Assembly: GCF_005518135.1 (NCBI RefSeq)
Contig: NZ_SULI01000001.1
Span: 62,001 to 126,000 of the forward strand
DNA: 64,000 bases
Direction: 5' to 3'
DNA from: Shimia litoralis
GTDB lineage: Bacteria; Pseudomonadota; Alphaproteobacteria; Rhodobacterales; Rhodobacteraceae
A program made the translations under genes and the position numbers. The notes below the pieces were generated by a model. The model was given only the letters and a program-made list of their open reading frames with translations. It did not search any database and had not been told where the DNA came from. Numbering within the stretch: position 1 is the first letter of the stretch; the number at the start of each line of letters is the position of its first letter. Shown here piece by piece: positions 47,943 to 57,874 of this stretch.

Positions 47943-50900
47943 TCAAGGTGAACCGCACCCATCGTCCGGTCGAGGCATTCCAGCGGGATTTGCTGGACAC
48001 CCGCATGCAGGCACAAGATTATGCCGAGCTTTGCGTCACCACGAATTTCACCTTTCTGACCGGGGCATCGCACCCAGAGGAACTGGTGGTGCGTGCGGCT
48101 GAATTGGGCCTGTCTGCCATTGCCATCACAGACCAGAACTCTCTGGCGGGTGTGGTGCGCGCATGGAGCGCCTTGAAAGAGATGAAACGCGAGACACATG
48201 GAGCGTTGCACATTCGCTCTCATCACCGGATGGATGCATCGTCCCGGCAAGGCATCGGCCACAGTGATCTGATTGAACGGCCCATTGTCGTATCTCTTCC
48301 TAAGCTAATCGTGGGCTGTCGGCTTGTCTTGCAAGATAGCACGGTGGATTGGCTTGCTTTACCCCGCGACAAAGTCGCGTATCAACGACTGACACGCCTG
48401 CTGACCTTGGGAAAGCGCCGCACGCAAAAGGGGCAGTGTATTCTATACACCAAGGATATGATCTCGGCCTGTAAGGGGATGATCCTGATCGCTTTGCCGC
48501 AAGGTTCCTTGTCTAAAAGCATCCCTGACATCCGGGCCGTGGGGCGGCATTTCCCCAATCACGTCTTCTTGGGGGCCGCCCCCCGTTATGACGGCAGCGA
48601 TCAGGCCTATCTGGCCAGCTGTGCTCAGGTGGCGGGGCGGGCATCAAGTCCGATGGTGGCTGTGGGCGATGTGTTGATGCACCGCGCGGGCCGTCGCCAG
48701 CTGGCCGATGTGCTGACCTGTATGCGCGAACATATCACGATAGATCAGATTGGCACCCGCGCGCTGCCAAATGGTGAACGTCGCCTAAAAGCGGGTGCGG
48801 ACATGGCTCGGGTGTTTCGCGATTACCCGGCGGCCCTGCGCCGTACATTGGAAATTGCGGACAAATGCAGCTTTGATCTGGGCGAACTGTCCTATGAATA
48901 TCCGCATGAAGAGACGGAAGGTGAAACCCCACAACAACGTCTGGAACGGCTGGCAAAAGAGGGCCTTAAACGCCGCTATCCAAACGGTCCGCCGGACCGG
49001 GCGCTTCAACTGATGGACAAAGAGCTGGCTGTGGTAAGCGAGTTGAACTTTCCCGCCTATTTCCTGACCGTGCATGACATTGTGCAATTCGCCAAATCAC
49101 AGGGGATCCTGTGCCAAGGACGCGGATCAGCCGCCAATTCTATCCTGTGTTATCTGCTGGGGATCACCGATGTCAGCCCCGATATGATCGCCATGGTGTT
49201 TGAACGCTTTGTGTCCAGACACCGGGGGGAACCACCTGACATTGACGTCGATTTTGAACACGAGCGGCGCGAAGAGGTGATCCAGTGGATTTACAAAAAG
49301 TACGGCCGTGAACGCGCAGGGCTTTGCGCCACCGTCATCCATTTCCGCACCCGCGCTGCTATTCGCGAAGTGGGCAAGGTCATGGGGCTTAGTCAAGATG
49401 TAACTGCGGGATTATCCGGCCAAATTTGGGGGATGACCAACGGGGGTGTGGACTTGGACCGCATTCGTGAACTTGGCCTTGACCCCGAGGATCGGCGGCT
49501 AATGCAGACCATTCGCCTGATCGGTGAGATCATTGGCTTTCCTCGCCATCTGTCCCAGCATGTCGGCGGTTTTGTCATCACACGTGGACGGTTGGACGAA
49601 CTTGCCCCCATTGAAAATGCCGCGATGGTCGATCGCACGGTTATTTGTTGGGACAAAGATGACATCGATGCATTGGGTATCCTCAAGGTGGATGTGCTGG
49701 GGTTGGGCATGCTCAGCTGCATTCGCAAAGCGTTTGAACTGATGCTGCGGCACGACAACATCCCCCATAATATCGCCTCGGTTCCCCAAGGTGATATCCC
49801 GACCTATGACATGCTGTGCCGCGCCGATGCGATTGGCGTTTTTCAGGTGGAAAGTCGCGCGCAGATGAATTTCCTGCCCCGGATGAAACCGCGTGAATTT
49901 TACGATCTGGTGATTGAGGTCGCCATCGTCCGGCCCGGCCCTATTCAGGGGGATATGGTGCAGCCTTACATTCGGCGACGAAACGGTTTGGAAAAAGCAG
50001 CCCCCTTTGGCCCGGCATTGGAAGAGGTGACAAAACGTACGCTGGGTGTGCCGCTTTTTCAGGAACAAGCCCTGCAAATCGCCGTCGTCGGTGCGGGATT
50101 TTCCGCTGAAGAGGCTGATCACCTGCGCCGATCGCTCGCATCGTTTCGACGCATGGGCACCATCGGCACCTATCGGGATAAATTCATCAACGGTATGTTG
50201 CAAAACGGATATGAACCGGATGTGGCCGAGCGTTGTTTTGGTCAGATCGAGGGCTTTGCCGATTACGGTTTCCCCGAAAGCCACGCCGCCGCTTTTGCCA
50301 TGCTGGCCTATGTATCGGCTTGGCTGAAATGCCACCACCCGGCCATTTTCGCCTGCGCGCTGCTGAATTCTCAGCCAATGGGGTTTTACGCGCCTGCCCA
50401 AATCGTGCGTGACACCCGCGAACATGGCGTCGAGATCCGGCCCATTTGCGTCAATCATTCTGAATGGGATAACAGGCTGGAACGCCGCCCTGATGGGGCT
50501 TTGGCCCTGCGTCTGGGGTTTCGTCAGATTAAAGGCTTCAAGGAAGAGAATGCGGGCTGGATCGTGGCGGCCCGTGGCAACGGCTATCCCGACCCCCATT
50601 CCCTATGGCTGCGGGCAGGGCTGGGTCCGGATGTGTTGACACGTCTGGCCGAGGCTGACGCGTTTTCCGATATGGGGCTGACCCGGCGCGATGCGTTGTG
50701 GCAGGTCAAAGCCATCCGCAGCGACAAACCCTTGCCGCTTTTCAACGATCCAATTGATGGGGAAAACATCCATGAGCCGCAGATAGATTTACCGGTAATG
50801 CAGCTGGGCGAACAGGTGGTCGAGGATTATGTCGCCACCCGCCTGTCCCTGCGCGCCCATCCGATGGAGCTTCTGCGCCCATCGCTTCTGGGGTTGGTTA

Positions 50901-51322
50901 CCCATGCCTCTTTGTCCCAGATTCCTCTGGGACGTTACGACGTTTGCGGCCTTGTCATTACGCGCCAACGGCCCGGGACGGCGTCGGGGGTGATCTTCCT
51001 GACGCTTGAAGATGAAACCGGTGTCAGCAATGTTGTGGTCTGGCCGAAGATCTATGAACGCTTTCGGCGCATCGTCATGGGCGGGCGGCTTTTGCGCATT
51101 ACGGGCCATCTGCAACGCGAAGGTATTGTCGTTCACCTGATTGCGCAAAATGTGGAGGACATATCCCATAAACTGTCCGAACTCGGCCATCCACAACCGG
51201 AAGCGCTAAATGTTGAAGGCCTGCGCACCGATGACACCCCAAAAACCGCACGGCACCCCACCCGAGCCATGCATCCGCGTGATCAAGCAAAACGGCTTTT
51301 CCCAAGTCGGGATTTTCATTGA
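47939..51322 (+). CDS. dnaE2: Error-prone DNA polymerase
   Basis: 1127-residue C-family polymerase for damage-induced translesion synthesis. The PHP domain opens with VTTNFTFLTGASHPEELV. Palm motifs include CQGRGSAANSILCYLLGITD and PPDIDVDFEHERREEVIQWI (catalytic Asp residues). The helix-hairpin-helix and OB domain (GVIFLTLEDETGVSNVVVWP) are at the C-terminus. Length and truncated C-terminus relative to DnaE1 fit DnaE2. Last gene of the imuA-imuB-dnaE2 SOS operon. Confidence 0.96.
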   Translation: MIKVNRTHRPVEAFQRDLLDTRMQAQDYAELCVTTNFTFLTGASHPEELVVRAAELGLSAIAITDQNSLAGVVRAWSALKEMKRETHGALHIRSHHRMDASSRQGIGHSDLIERPIVVSLPKLIVGCRLVLQDSTVDWLALPRDKVAYQRLTRLLTLGKRRTQKGQCILYTKDMISACKGMILIALPQGSLSKSIPDIRAVGRHFPNHVFLGAAPRYDGSDQAYLASCAQVAGRASSPMVAVGDVLMHRAGRRQLADVLTCMREHITIDQIGTRALPNGERRLKAGADMARVFRDYPAALRRTLEIADKCSFDLGELSYEYPHEETEGETPQQRLERLAKEGLKRRYPNGPPDRALQLMDKELAVVSELNFPAYFLTVHDIVQFAKSQGILCQGRGSAANSILCYLLGITDVSPDMIAMVFERFVSRHRGEPPDIDVDFEHERREEVIQWIYKKYGRERAGLCATVIHFRTRAAIREVGKVMGLSQDVTAGLSGQIWGMTNGGVDLDRIRELGLDPEDRRLMQTIRLIGEIIGFPRHLSQHVGGFVITRGRLDELAPIENAAMVDRTVICWDKDDIDALGILKVDVLGLGMLSCIRKAFELMLRHDNIPHNIASVPQGDIPTYDMLCRADAIGVFQVESRAQMNFLPRMKPREFYDLVIEVAIVRPGPIQGDMVQPYIRRRNGLEKAAPFGPALEEVTKRTLGVPLFQEQALQIAVVGAGFSAEEADHLRRSLASFRRMGTIGTYRDKFINGMLQNGYEPDVAERCFGQIEGFADYGFPESHAAAFAMLAYVSAWLKCHHPAIFACALLNSQPMGFYAPAQIVRDTREHGVEIRPICVNHSEWDNRLERRPDGALALRLGFRQIKGFKEENAGWIVAARGNGYPDPHSLWLRAGLGPDVLTRLAEADAFSDMGLTRRDALWQVKAIRSDKPLPLFNDPIDGENIHEPQIDLPVMQLGEQVVEDYVATRLSLRAHPMELLRPSLLGLVTHASLSQIPLGRYDVCGLVITRQRPGTASGVIFLTLEDETGVSNVVVWPKIYERFRRIVMGGRLLRITGHLQREGIVVHLIAQNVEDISHKLSELGHPQPEALNVEGLRTDDTPKTARHPTRAMHPRDQAKRLFPSRDFH

Positions 51323-51457
51323 AGCGGTCATTTGCGCAATGCGTAGCATTAGGTAAAAGGGGCTCAAAACTGACATCTGACAAAAAACGCCTGATACCCA
51401 TTTTCCAAAATCACGGGAGCCGATGGCTAAGCGATTGTGGGGCCCCGGTTTCCACAC

Positions 51458-53641
51458 CTATGACATGTCCCACAGCGCTTTGGCCGCATGCGCGATGCTG
51501 TCGGCAGAAGGCATTGTGGCAGCATAAGCTGGACCCGTGGCAATAAAGCTGTCGTGGGCGGCGATGCGTGCATGCGGCACTGCACAATTCTCGTGCAAGA
51601 AGGCCATGAGGGCTTCGGATTGGCTTCCGGTTTCGCGGCATTCATCCACGATCAGCACTTTTTGAGCCCCGTGCAAAGCCTGCAAAATCGCATCGGTCGG
51701 TAATGGGGCCAGCCAGCGTATATCGATGATGCGTGTTTCAAGGCCGTCGTGGTCCAGTTTGCGCGCCGCTTGGCTGCTCAGATACCGCCCATTGCCATAG
51801 GTCAGGATGGCCAAGGGGCCGTCGCCGTCCACGCCAACGCTGCCAAGAGGGATTTTGCGATCCGGTGCCGGATAATGCGTCATCCACCCCGCGTCCTTGT
51901 TGTCATGAAGGTCGCGCATCGGATACAGCGCAATAGGTTCAACAAAGACCACAACACGTTGTTCTTCTCGGGCCAGCCGGACGCATTCGCGTAACATCAT
52001 CGCCGCATCATCCCCCCGCGACGGACAGGCAATGACGATGCCCGGAATATCTCGCAGAACAGCCAGAGAATTGTCGTTATGGAAATGGCCACCAAACCCT
52101 TTTTGATATCCCAGACCTGCAATTCTCAGAACCATGGGGTTGCTGAACTGACCATTGGAAAAGAATGGCAGGGTGGCCGCTTCGCCTCTGATTTGGTCTT
52201 CGGCATTATGCAAATAGGCAAGGAACTGAATTTCAGGGATCGGAACGAACCCATTGTGCGCCATGCCAATGGCCAGCCCCAAAATACTTTGTTCATCTAG
52301 CAAACTGTCGATGACCCGGTCCGCCCCAAAGCGGTCGGCAAGTTTCTGGGTCACGCCGTACACGCCCCCCTTGCGTCCGATATCTTCGCCCATCATCACG
52401 ACTTCGGGGTGGTCCAGCATGATATCCCGAAGCGCCCAATTCAGCAGGCGCGCCATGGGTTGAGGTGTGTCCATCGCCTTGATGTCCGACCCGAAAACCC
52501 GCAGCCGCTCTGTGTCTGATGGGCCATTTTTGGGCAAACACGGGCGCGCCGGCGGGATCAGGCTTTGCATGACGTCTTGGGCCGTTTCCAACCGTGGCAG
52601 AGCCGCAATTTCTTGCGCCATGGCCTGACATCTTGCGGCAGTGTCGGTATAGATTTTCAGGGCGTCTTTTGACGCAAGCGCCCCAGATTGATCCAGAAGG
52701 CGTGCGGAATGCAGCAGGGGGTCGTCGGCTTCCCATTGCTCAAAGGTGGTTTTTGGCAAATACGCCTGTTGCAAATCTGATCCGGCGTGGCCGTACAGGC
52801 GCACCAACGTCAGATGCAAGAACACTGGTTTTTTGTGGGTGCGCGCATAGGCGGCGGCCTCTTTGGCAGCGCGATAGGTGTCATACAGATCAAGGCCATT
52901 GGCATGGATGTACTTAAGGCCGGGCTTGGATTTGAAGTTTTCTGCAATCCAGCCTTTTGGCGTGCGGGTAGAGATACCAATGCCGTTGTCTTCACACACA
53001 AACACCAAAGGCAGCGGAGTGGATTGATACGCCGCCCAACACGCAGAATTGATCGCGCCTTGCGCGGTTGAATGGTTTGAGGACGCGTCGCCAAACGAGC
53101 AGATGACGATCCCGTCGTCTTCCAGAATCTTGTGTTCTGGCGTGCGCCGCCGTGCAAGTCCGATGGAATAGGCCGCCCCGACGGCCTTAGGCAGGTGGCT
53201 GGCAATTGTTGACGTTTGTGGCGGGATATTCAGGGCGCGTGACCCCAAGACCTTGTGGCGTCCGCCGGAAATGGGATCGGCGGTGGATGTCGCAAAGCTG
53301 AGCAACATATCGCGGACAGGATCGATACCCGCGACTTGTGCCGAGCGCATGGTTTGAAAGGCCCCATCCCGATAATGCAGAAACGCCATATCCGTGGGGC
53401 GCAATGCGGCTGCGACGGCTGCCATCCCCTCGTGGCCCGAGGACCCGATGGTATAATACCCTTGACCGCTTGCTTGCATTTTGCGCGACGTGCGATCCAA
53501 ATTTCGGCTGATGCATTGGGCCTGAAAAATTTCAATGGCGCATGTGTCCTCGAGCGGCCCCGACGGATCGGCCCCGGATGGGAATTTGGTGTTGGTGAGG
53601 GCCTGAACAAAGGCGTCGTGAACGATGTCTGCGCGATCCAT
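51458..53641 (-). CDS. Fused E1 alpha-beta thiamine-dependent 2-oxoacid dehydrogenase
   Basis: 727 residues joining both E1 subunits of the branched-chain/acetoin/pyruvate type. The alpha half (1-370) has the thiamine diphosphate segment starting GDASSNHSTAQGAINSA and LVRLYGHAGSDL; the beta half (400-727) begins with MLDHPEVVMMGEDIGRKGGV and contains VFVEPIALYPMRDL. It would decarboxylate a 2-oxoacid and pass the acyl group to a lipoyl E2, but no E2 or E3 gene is adjacent. AGGAGC five bases upstream supports ATG 53641. Divergent from a LysR gene that may control it. Substrate unknown. Confidence 0.88.
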   Translation of the reverse strand: MDRADIVHDAFVQALTNTKFPSGADPSGPLEDTCAIEIFQAQCISRNLDRTSRKMQASGQGYYTIGSSGHEGMAAVAAALRPTDMAFLHYRDGAFQTMRSAQVAGIDPVRDMLLSFATSTADPISGGRHKVLGSRALNIPPQTSTIASHLPKAVGAAYSIGLARRRTPEHKILEDDGIVICSFGDASSNHSTAQGAINSACWAAYQSTPLPLVFVCEDNGIGISTRTPKGWIAENFKSKPGLKYIHANGLDLYDTYRAAKEAAAYARTHKKPVFLHLTLVRLYGHAGSDLQQAYLPKTTFEQWEADDPLLHSARLLDQSGALASKDALKIYTDTAARCQAMAQEIAALPRLETAQDVMQSLIPPARPCLPKNGPSDTERLRVFGSDIKAMDTPQPMARLLNWALRDIMLDHPEVVMMGEDIGRKGGVYGVTQKLADRFGADRVIDSLLDEQSILGLAIGMAHNGFVPIPEIQFLAYLHNAEDQIRGEAATLPFFSNGQFSNPMVLRIAGLGYQKGFGGHFHNDNSLAVLRDIPGIVIACPSRGDDAAMMLRECVRLAREEQRVVVFVEPIALYPMRDLHDNKDAGWMTHYPAPDRKIPLGSVGVDGDGPLAILTYGNGRYLSSQAARKLDHDGLETRIIDIRWLAPLPTDAILQALHGAQKVLIVDECRETGSQSEALMAFLHENCAVPHARIAAHDSFIATGPAYAATMPSADSIAHAAKALWDMS

Positions 53642-53799
53642 ATCTGCTCCTGTAAGCACCTGCGGATGCCCAGACGTCGCGTGCTGAGCTTCCAAAGTGG
53701 CGAATATCCGGCACTTCATGCCGTTTTCGCATTATAGTACCAAAATATTGCGGTAAAATCGACGAAATGGAATAAAATCATTTCAAAAGGGAATGCATT

Positions 53800-54714
53800 A
53801 TGATCTCACGACGCTTTGCACCGCCGACCTCATGGCTTTTGGCATTTGAAACCGTCGCGCGGCGTGGGTCTGTGACCGATGCTGCGCATGAACTTGACCT
53901 GACGCAGGGGGCGGTGAGCCGCCAGATTCAAAAGCTCGAGGGGCAGGTGGGTGTCGCTTTGTTTCAGCGCGAGGGCAAACGTCTGGTGTTGACCCCCCAG
54001 GGCGCGTTGTACGTGTCCGAGATCCGCACCGCGATCACCCAGATCATGAATGCCACAATTGCCCTAAAAACCAACCCTGAGGGGGGCGTGCTCAACCTTG
54101 CGATCCTTCCCGCATTCGGGGCGCATTGGCTGGCCCCCCGATTGCCAGATTTCTTGCGGTGCAATCCGGGAGTGACGTTGAATTTGACGACACGCACCGC
54201 CCCGTTTGATTTTGCCACTGATACGCTACACGCCGCCATACACTTTGGCGCGCACGACTGGCCCGATACCCATGCGCTGCCTCTTTGGAAGGAGGATTTG
54301 GTGTTGGTTGTGGCCCCGTCCGTTTTGGCAGGGGCCCCGCCTGTGATCGCAAGCTTGGCCGACATTCCGCGCCTGGAGCTTGAGACCAGACCCAAGGCTT
54401 GGGCACAGTGGGGGGCAGCCCATCAGGGGGCACAGTTTGGCGATACGATGATGGTGCTGGATCAATTTGCGACCATGTCTACAGCCGCGCAATCCGGTTT
54501 GGGGGCTGCTTTGATGCCGTACTATCTGGTGCAGGGGGATATTGCCGCAGGGCGGCTTGTGACAATGTCAGACGCGCGCCGCATTAGTGTCGGGGCATAT
54601 TATCTGGTTTGGCCAAAAGGGGCTGATACTTATCCTGCACTAACGGCGTTACGCGGATGGTTGTCTGAGTGCTGTGATTGTGGTGATACTGCCCCCACGG
54701 CTGTGGCACCCTAG
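53800..54714 (+). CDS. LysR-family regulator (GcvA-like)
   Basis: 304 residues. The N-terminus PPTSWLLAFETVARRGSVTD, followed by AAHELDLTQGAVSRQIQKLE, is characteristic of the GcvA-like LysR subgroup. AAGGGA precedes the ATG. It is divergent from the E1 fusion (158 bp) and directly upstream of the sulfatase-like gene (34 bp), so it could control either or both. Confidence 0.9.
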   Translation: MISRRFAPPTSWLLAFETVARRGSVTDAAHELDLTQGAVSRQIQKLEGQVGVALFQREGKRLVLTPQGALYVSEIRTAITQIMNATIALKTNPEGGVLNLAILPAFGAHWLAPRLPDFLRCNPGVTLNLTTRTAPFDFATDTLHAAIHFGAHDWPDTHALPLWKEDLVLVVAPSVLAGAPPVIASLADIPRLELETRPKAWAQWGAAHQGAQFGDTMMVLDQFATMSTAAQSGLGAALMPYYLVQGDIAAGRLVTMSDARRISVGAYYLVWPKGADTYPALTALRGWLSECCDCGDTAPTAVAP

Positions 54715-54748
54715 GGCGCATCCGGCTGGTGTGATTGGCGGAGGTCTC

Positions 54749-56407
54749 ATGACTAAAAATATTCTGTTCATAATGTACGATCAGTTGCGGTTCGACTACC
54801 TGAGCTGTGCGGGACATCCGCATTTGCAGACCCCGAACTTTGATCGTGTGGCGGCCAAAGGCGTGCGCTTTGATCGCGCTTATGTACAGTCCCCCGTCTG
54901 TGGGGCCAGCAGAATGAGCTATTATACAGGGCGGTATGTGCACAGCCATGGGGCCCAATGGAATAACCATCCTCTCAAGGTTGGGGAAATGACGCTTGGC
55001 GATCATCTGCGCAAGCTGGGTATGCAGACATGGTTGATCGGGAAAACCCACATGAAAGCAGACGCCGAAGGTATGGCGCGCCTTGGGCTGGCCGCCGACA
55101 GTGTCATAGGCGCGCGTGTGAGCGAATGCGGGTTTGATGTTTGGGTGCGCGATGATGGGTTGAACGCCGAGGGGCCAGACGGGTTTTATGACCGCCGCCG
55201 ATCGCCCTATAATGAATATCTATTGAACAAGGGCTATGCAGGGCCAAACCCGTGGCATGATAGCGCCAATGCGGGCGTCACACCGGACGGTGACATTGCC
55301 AGCGGGTTTTTGATGCAACATGCAGATAAGCCCGCCAATGTGCGCGAAGAAGACAGCGAAACGCCGTGGCTCACGGATCAGGCCATTGCGTTCATGCAAG
55401 ACCATAAAGACGGGGCACCTTGGTGCGCGCATGTCAGTTATATCAAACCCCATTGGCCGTATATTGTGCCCGCACCGTATCACGCGATGTACGATACGGG
55501 CCAAATTCAAAAGGTGGTGCGTGCGCCGCAAGAACGCGAAAACCCACATCCGGTGTACGAGGCGTTTTTGAACGGGATCATCGGCAAGGCGTTTCATGAT
55601 GACAAAGTCCGAGAGGTCGTCATCCCAGCCTATATGGGTCTGATAAAACAATGCGATGATCATTTGGGCCGTATCCTTGAGTATCTGGACGACTCTGGGC
55701 AGATGGACAGTACAATGATTGTTCTGACCTCGGATCACGGCGACTATATGGGGGATCACTGGATGGGCGAAAAGGACTTGTTCCACGAACCATCCGTCAA
55801 AGTGCCGATGATCATATTCGATCCGTCCCCAGAAGCAGACGCAACGCGTGGCACCGTGTGCAATGCGCTGGTTGAGTCAATTGATTTGGCGGCGACGTTC
55901 ATCGAAACCGCAGGCGGAGAGGTGCCAGCGCATATCGTGGAAGGGCGGTCCTTGATGCCGTGGATCAGGGGTGAAACCCCGGACGACTGGCGCGAGTTTG
56001 CCATCAGCGAATATGATTATTCGGGTACGGGTGCTGCGGTCAAACTTGGGATGGCGCCCAAAGACTGTCGGTTGTTTATGGTGGTCACGCACCGTTGGAA
56101 GTTCATGCACGCCGAAGGCGGGTTCCGTCCGATGCTGTTTGATTTGCACAATGACCCCGATGAACTTGAGGACCTTGGTGAAAGCGACGCGCACAAGGCG
56201 ATCATTGCGCAAATGTACGACCATCTGTTCACATGGGCCCGGCGCATGTCACAACGTACAACCATATCAGATGCGACAATCACCGAAAAACGCGGGGCAT
56301 CCCGACGTCGTGGAATCGTATTAGGGGCCTATGATGCAGAGGGGATCTCAGACGAAATATTGTCCAAATATGTTGGGCCAGCCCCCGAGGTTCCAGATGT
56401 GACCTAG
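54749..56407 (+). CDS. Sulfatase / phosphonate monoester hydrolase-like enzyme
   Basis: 552-residue alkaline-phosphatase-superfamily hydrolase. FIMYDQLRFD supplies the N-terminal metal Asp. SPVCGASRMSYYTGRY has the C-x-A-x-R motif, whose Cys is expected to become formylglycine (a permitted variant of C-x-P-x-R). VLTSDHGDYMGDH gives the Asp-His metal ligands. No signal peptide, so cytosolic, as with choline sulfatases and phosphonate monoester hydrolases. GGAGG precedes the ATG. No maturase gene is adjacent. Substrate cannot be assigned. Confidence 0.85.
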   Translation: MTKNILFIMYDQLRFDYLSCAGHPHLQTPNFDRVAAKGVRFDRAYVQSPVCGASRMSYYTGRYVHSHGAQWNNHPLKVGEMTLGDHLRKLGMQTWLIGKTHMKADAEGMARLGLAADSVIGARVSECGFDVWVRDDGLNAEGPDGFYDRRRSPYNEYLLNKGYAGPNPWHDSANAGVTPDGDIASGFLMQHADKPANVREEDSETPWLTDQAIAFMQDHKDGAPWCAHVSYIKPHWPYIVPAPYHAMYDTGQIQKVVRAPQERENPHPVYEAFLNGIIGKAFHDDKVREVVIPAYMGLIKQCDDHLGRILEYLDDSGQMDSTMIVLTSDHGDYMGDHWMGEKDLFHEPSVKVPMIIFDPSPEADATRGTVCNALVESIDLAATFIETAGGEVPAHIVEGRSLMPWIRGETPDDWREFAISEYDYSGTGAAVKLGMAPKDCRLFMVVTHRWKFMHAEGGFRPMLFDLHNDPDELEDLGESDAHKAIIAQMYDHLFTWARRMSQRTTISDATITEKRGASRRRGIVLGAYDAEGISDEILSKYVGPAPEVPDVT

Positions 56408-56424
56408 ACCAACTGGCGATATGT

Positions 56425-57048
56425 TCAGGGCGTCAAGAGCTTGCGAAACATGTTGTCCAGATACGCGGACGCGCCGTCCAGAACACCGTCTTCGCCCGCC
56501 ATCAAGACGCCGACCTGGGCCTCGAAATCGGCATAGTGCTGGGTCGTGGACCAGATCGAAAAAATCAAGTGCCTTGGGTCGACCGTGGCAATGTCACCAG
56601 CATCAACCCAATGCTGAATGAGGGCGGTTTTGTCGTCAAACAACGGTTTGAGACCCGCCGCAAGATGGGGGGCCATGCGCGGCGCCCCCTGAAGGATTTC
56701 ATTGGCAAACAACCGGCTTTCTCTGGGAAACTCGCGAGTCATTTCCAGCTTGCGATGCACATAGGCCAAAATTTCCTCGAGCGGGTTCCCGTCAGGTTTC
56801 AATCGCTCTAGCGGGTCAAGCCAGCTTTCCATGAGTTGGTTGAGCAAGGACACATGAATGTCTTCTTTGCCGCTGAAGTAATACAGAATATTAGGTTTTG
56901 AGAGCCCCGACGTCTCTGCGATCTGATCAAGGGTTGTGCCGCGATATCCGTGACTCGAGAACACCTCTAGGGCTGCGTCTAAAATCCGTTTTCGGTTTCG
57001 CAGTTGAATGCGGCTTTTCTTGTTGGGCGATGCAGAAGTCGTAGCCAT
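56425..57048 (-). CDS. TetR-family regulator, RutR-like (first of two)
   Basis: 207 residues. The helix-turn-helix spans GTTLDQIAETSGLSKPNILYYF. The C-terminal domain has the RutR-type signature TTQHYADFEAQVGVL. It is paralogous to the next TetR protein, sharing the whole domain layout. Candidate sensor of pyrimidines or of a related degradation product. No ribosome-binding site is obvious before ATG 57048. Convergent with the sulfatase gene. Confidence 0.87.
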   Translation of the reverse strand: MATTSASPNKKSRIQLRNRKRILDAALEVFSSHGYRGTTLDQIAETSGLSKPNILYYFSGKEDIHVSLLNQLMESWLDPLERLKPDGNPLEEILAYVHRKLEMTREFPRESRLFANEILQGAPRMAPHLAAGLKPLFDDKTALIQHWVDAGDIATVDPRHLIFSIWSTTQHYADFEAQVGVLMAGEDGVLDGASAYLDNMFRKLLTP

Positions 57049-57106
57049 ATATTGAACATGCCGTCATTAAAGAAAAATACTGTGCAAACTGTGCGATTTC
57101 CTCAGC

Positions 57107-57742
57107 TTAGCCTGTTGCCCCTATGCCCCGCAAGATAATCTGTTTGATCGAGGTCTTGGCGTCTTCCCACTGCGCATCGGTGAGTGCCTCTCCCCCGTTG
57201 AGGGTCTCGATCTGATGCCCAAAGTCGGCGTAATGCTGGGTGGTGGCCCAGAGCATATACAGCAAATGGCGCGGGTTTATCGGGGCCATGCGCCCCTCGG
57301 AAATCCAGCGGTCAATGATCTTGGCGCGCCCGTCTGTCCATTCCATCAATGTGGTTTCCAAATAGTCCTGAATGACAGGGGCGCGGTGCATGACCTCTGA
57401 GGCCCAGACCTTGGATCCAGCCGGATGGCGGCGGCTGATTTCCATCTTGGCATCGATATATGCGCCGATTCCTTCTTCGGGTCCTTCGGCGGCATCAAAG
57501 ATGTCTGCGGCCTGTAACCACGTTTGAAAGATGTTTTGCACCACTTGCCGGTACAGAGATTCTTTTGTTGGGAAATAATAATGCAGGTTTGCCTTGGGCA
57601 GCCCCGCCATATCCGCAATCAATTGCATCGTCGCCCCGCCAAACCCTGCCTCTGCAAAGACTTTTTCTGCTGCTGACAAAATAAGCTTTTCGTTTTCTAA
57701 GCGGCGCTCTTTCTTGCTGTTGGGGCGTTTGGATTGGGGCAT
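57107..57742 (-). CDS. TetR-family regulator, RutR-like (second)
   Basis: 211 residues with DNA-binding segment GGATMQLIADMAGLPKANLH and the C-terminal TTQHYADFGHQIETL signature of RutR. It is divergent from the pyrimidine degradation operon and faces the tandem RutR-like boxes, so it is the most likely direct regulator. In-frame TTG 57748 precedes ATG 57742; the latter is used. Confidence 0.9.
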   Translation of the reverse strand: MPQSKRPNSKKERRLENEKLILSAAEKVFAEAGFGGATMQLIADMAGLPKANLHYYFPTKESLYRQVVQNIFQTWLQAADIFDAAEGPEEGIGAYIDAKMEISRRHPAGSKVWASEVMHRAPVIQDYLETTLMEWTDGRAKIIDRWISEGRMAPINPRHLLYMLWATTQHYADFGHQIETLNGGEALTDAQWEDAKTSIKQIILRGIGATG

Positions 57743-57767
57743 GGGCAAATGGGTCCAATAAAAAAAC

Positions 57768-57816
57768 TTGACCGGTTGGTCAGGCTGTGTTCGTCTTTAC
57801 TTGACCATACGGTCAG
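57768..57816. promoter_or_regulatory. Tandem RutR-like operators
   Basis: Two copies of the RutR-type palindrome (E. coli consensus TTGACCA-N2-TGGTCAA): TTGACCGGTTGGTCAG at 57768-57783 and TTGACCATACGGTCAG at 57801-57816, 33 bp apart, about three helical turns. They lie between the second TetR gene and the degradation operon. Confidence 0.8.
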
Positions 57817-57874
57817 GATGCGCGCGATTGCAAGAGGCCCAAGGCCCATGCGCCAAACGACAAGGGAGAACAAT

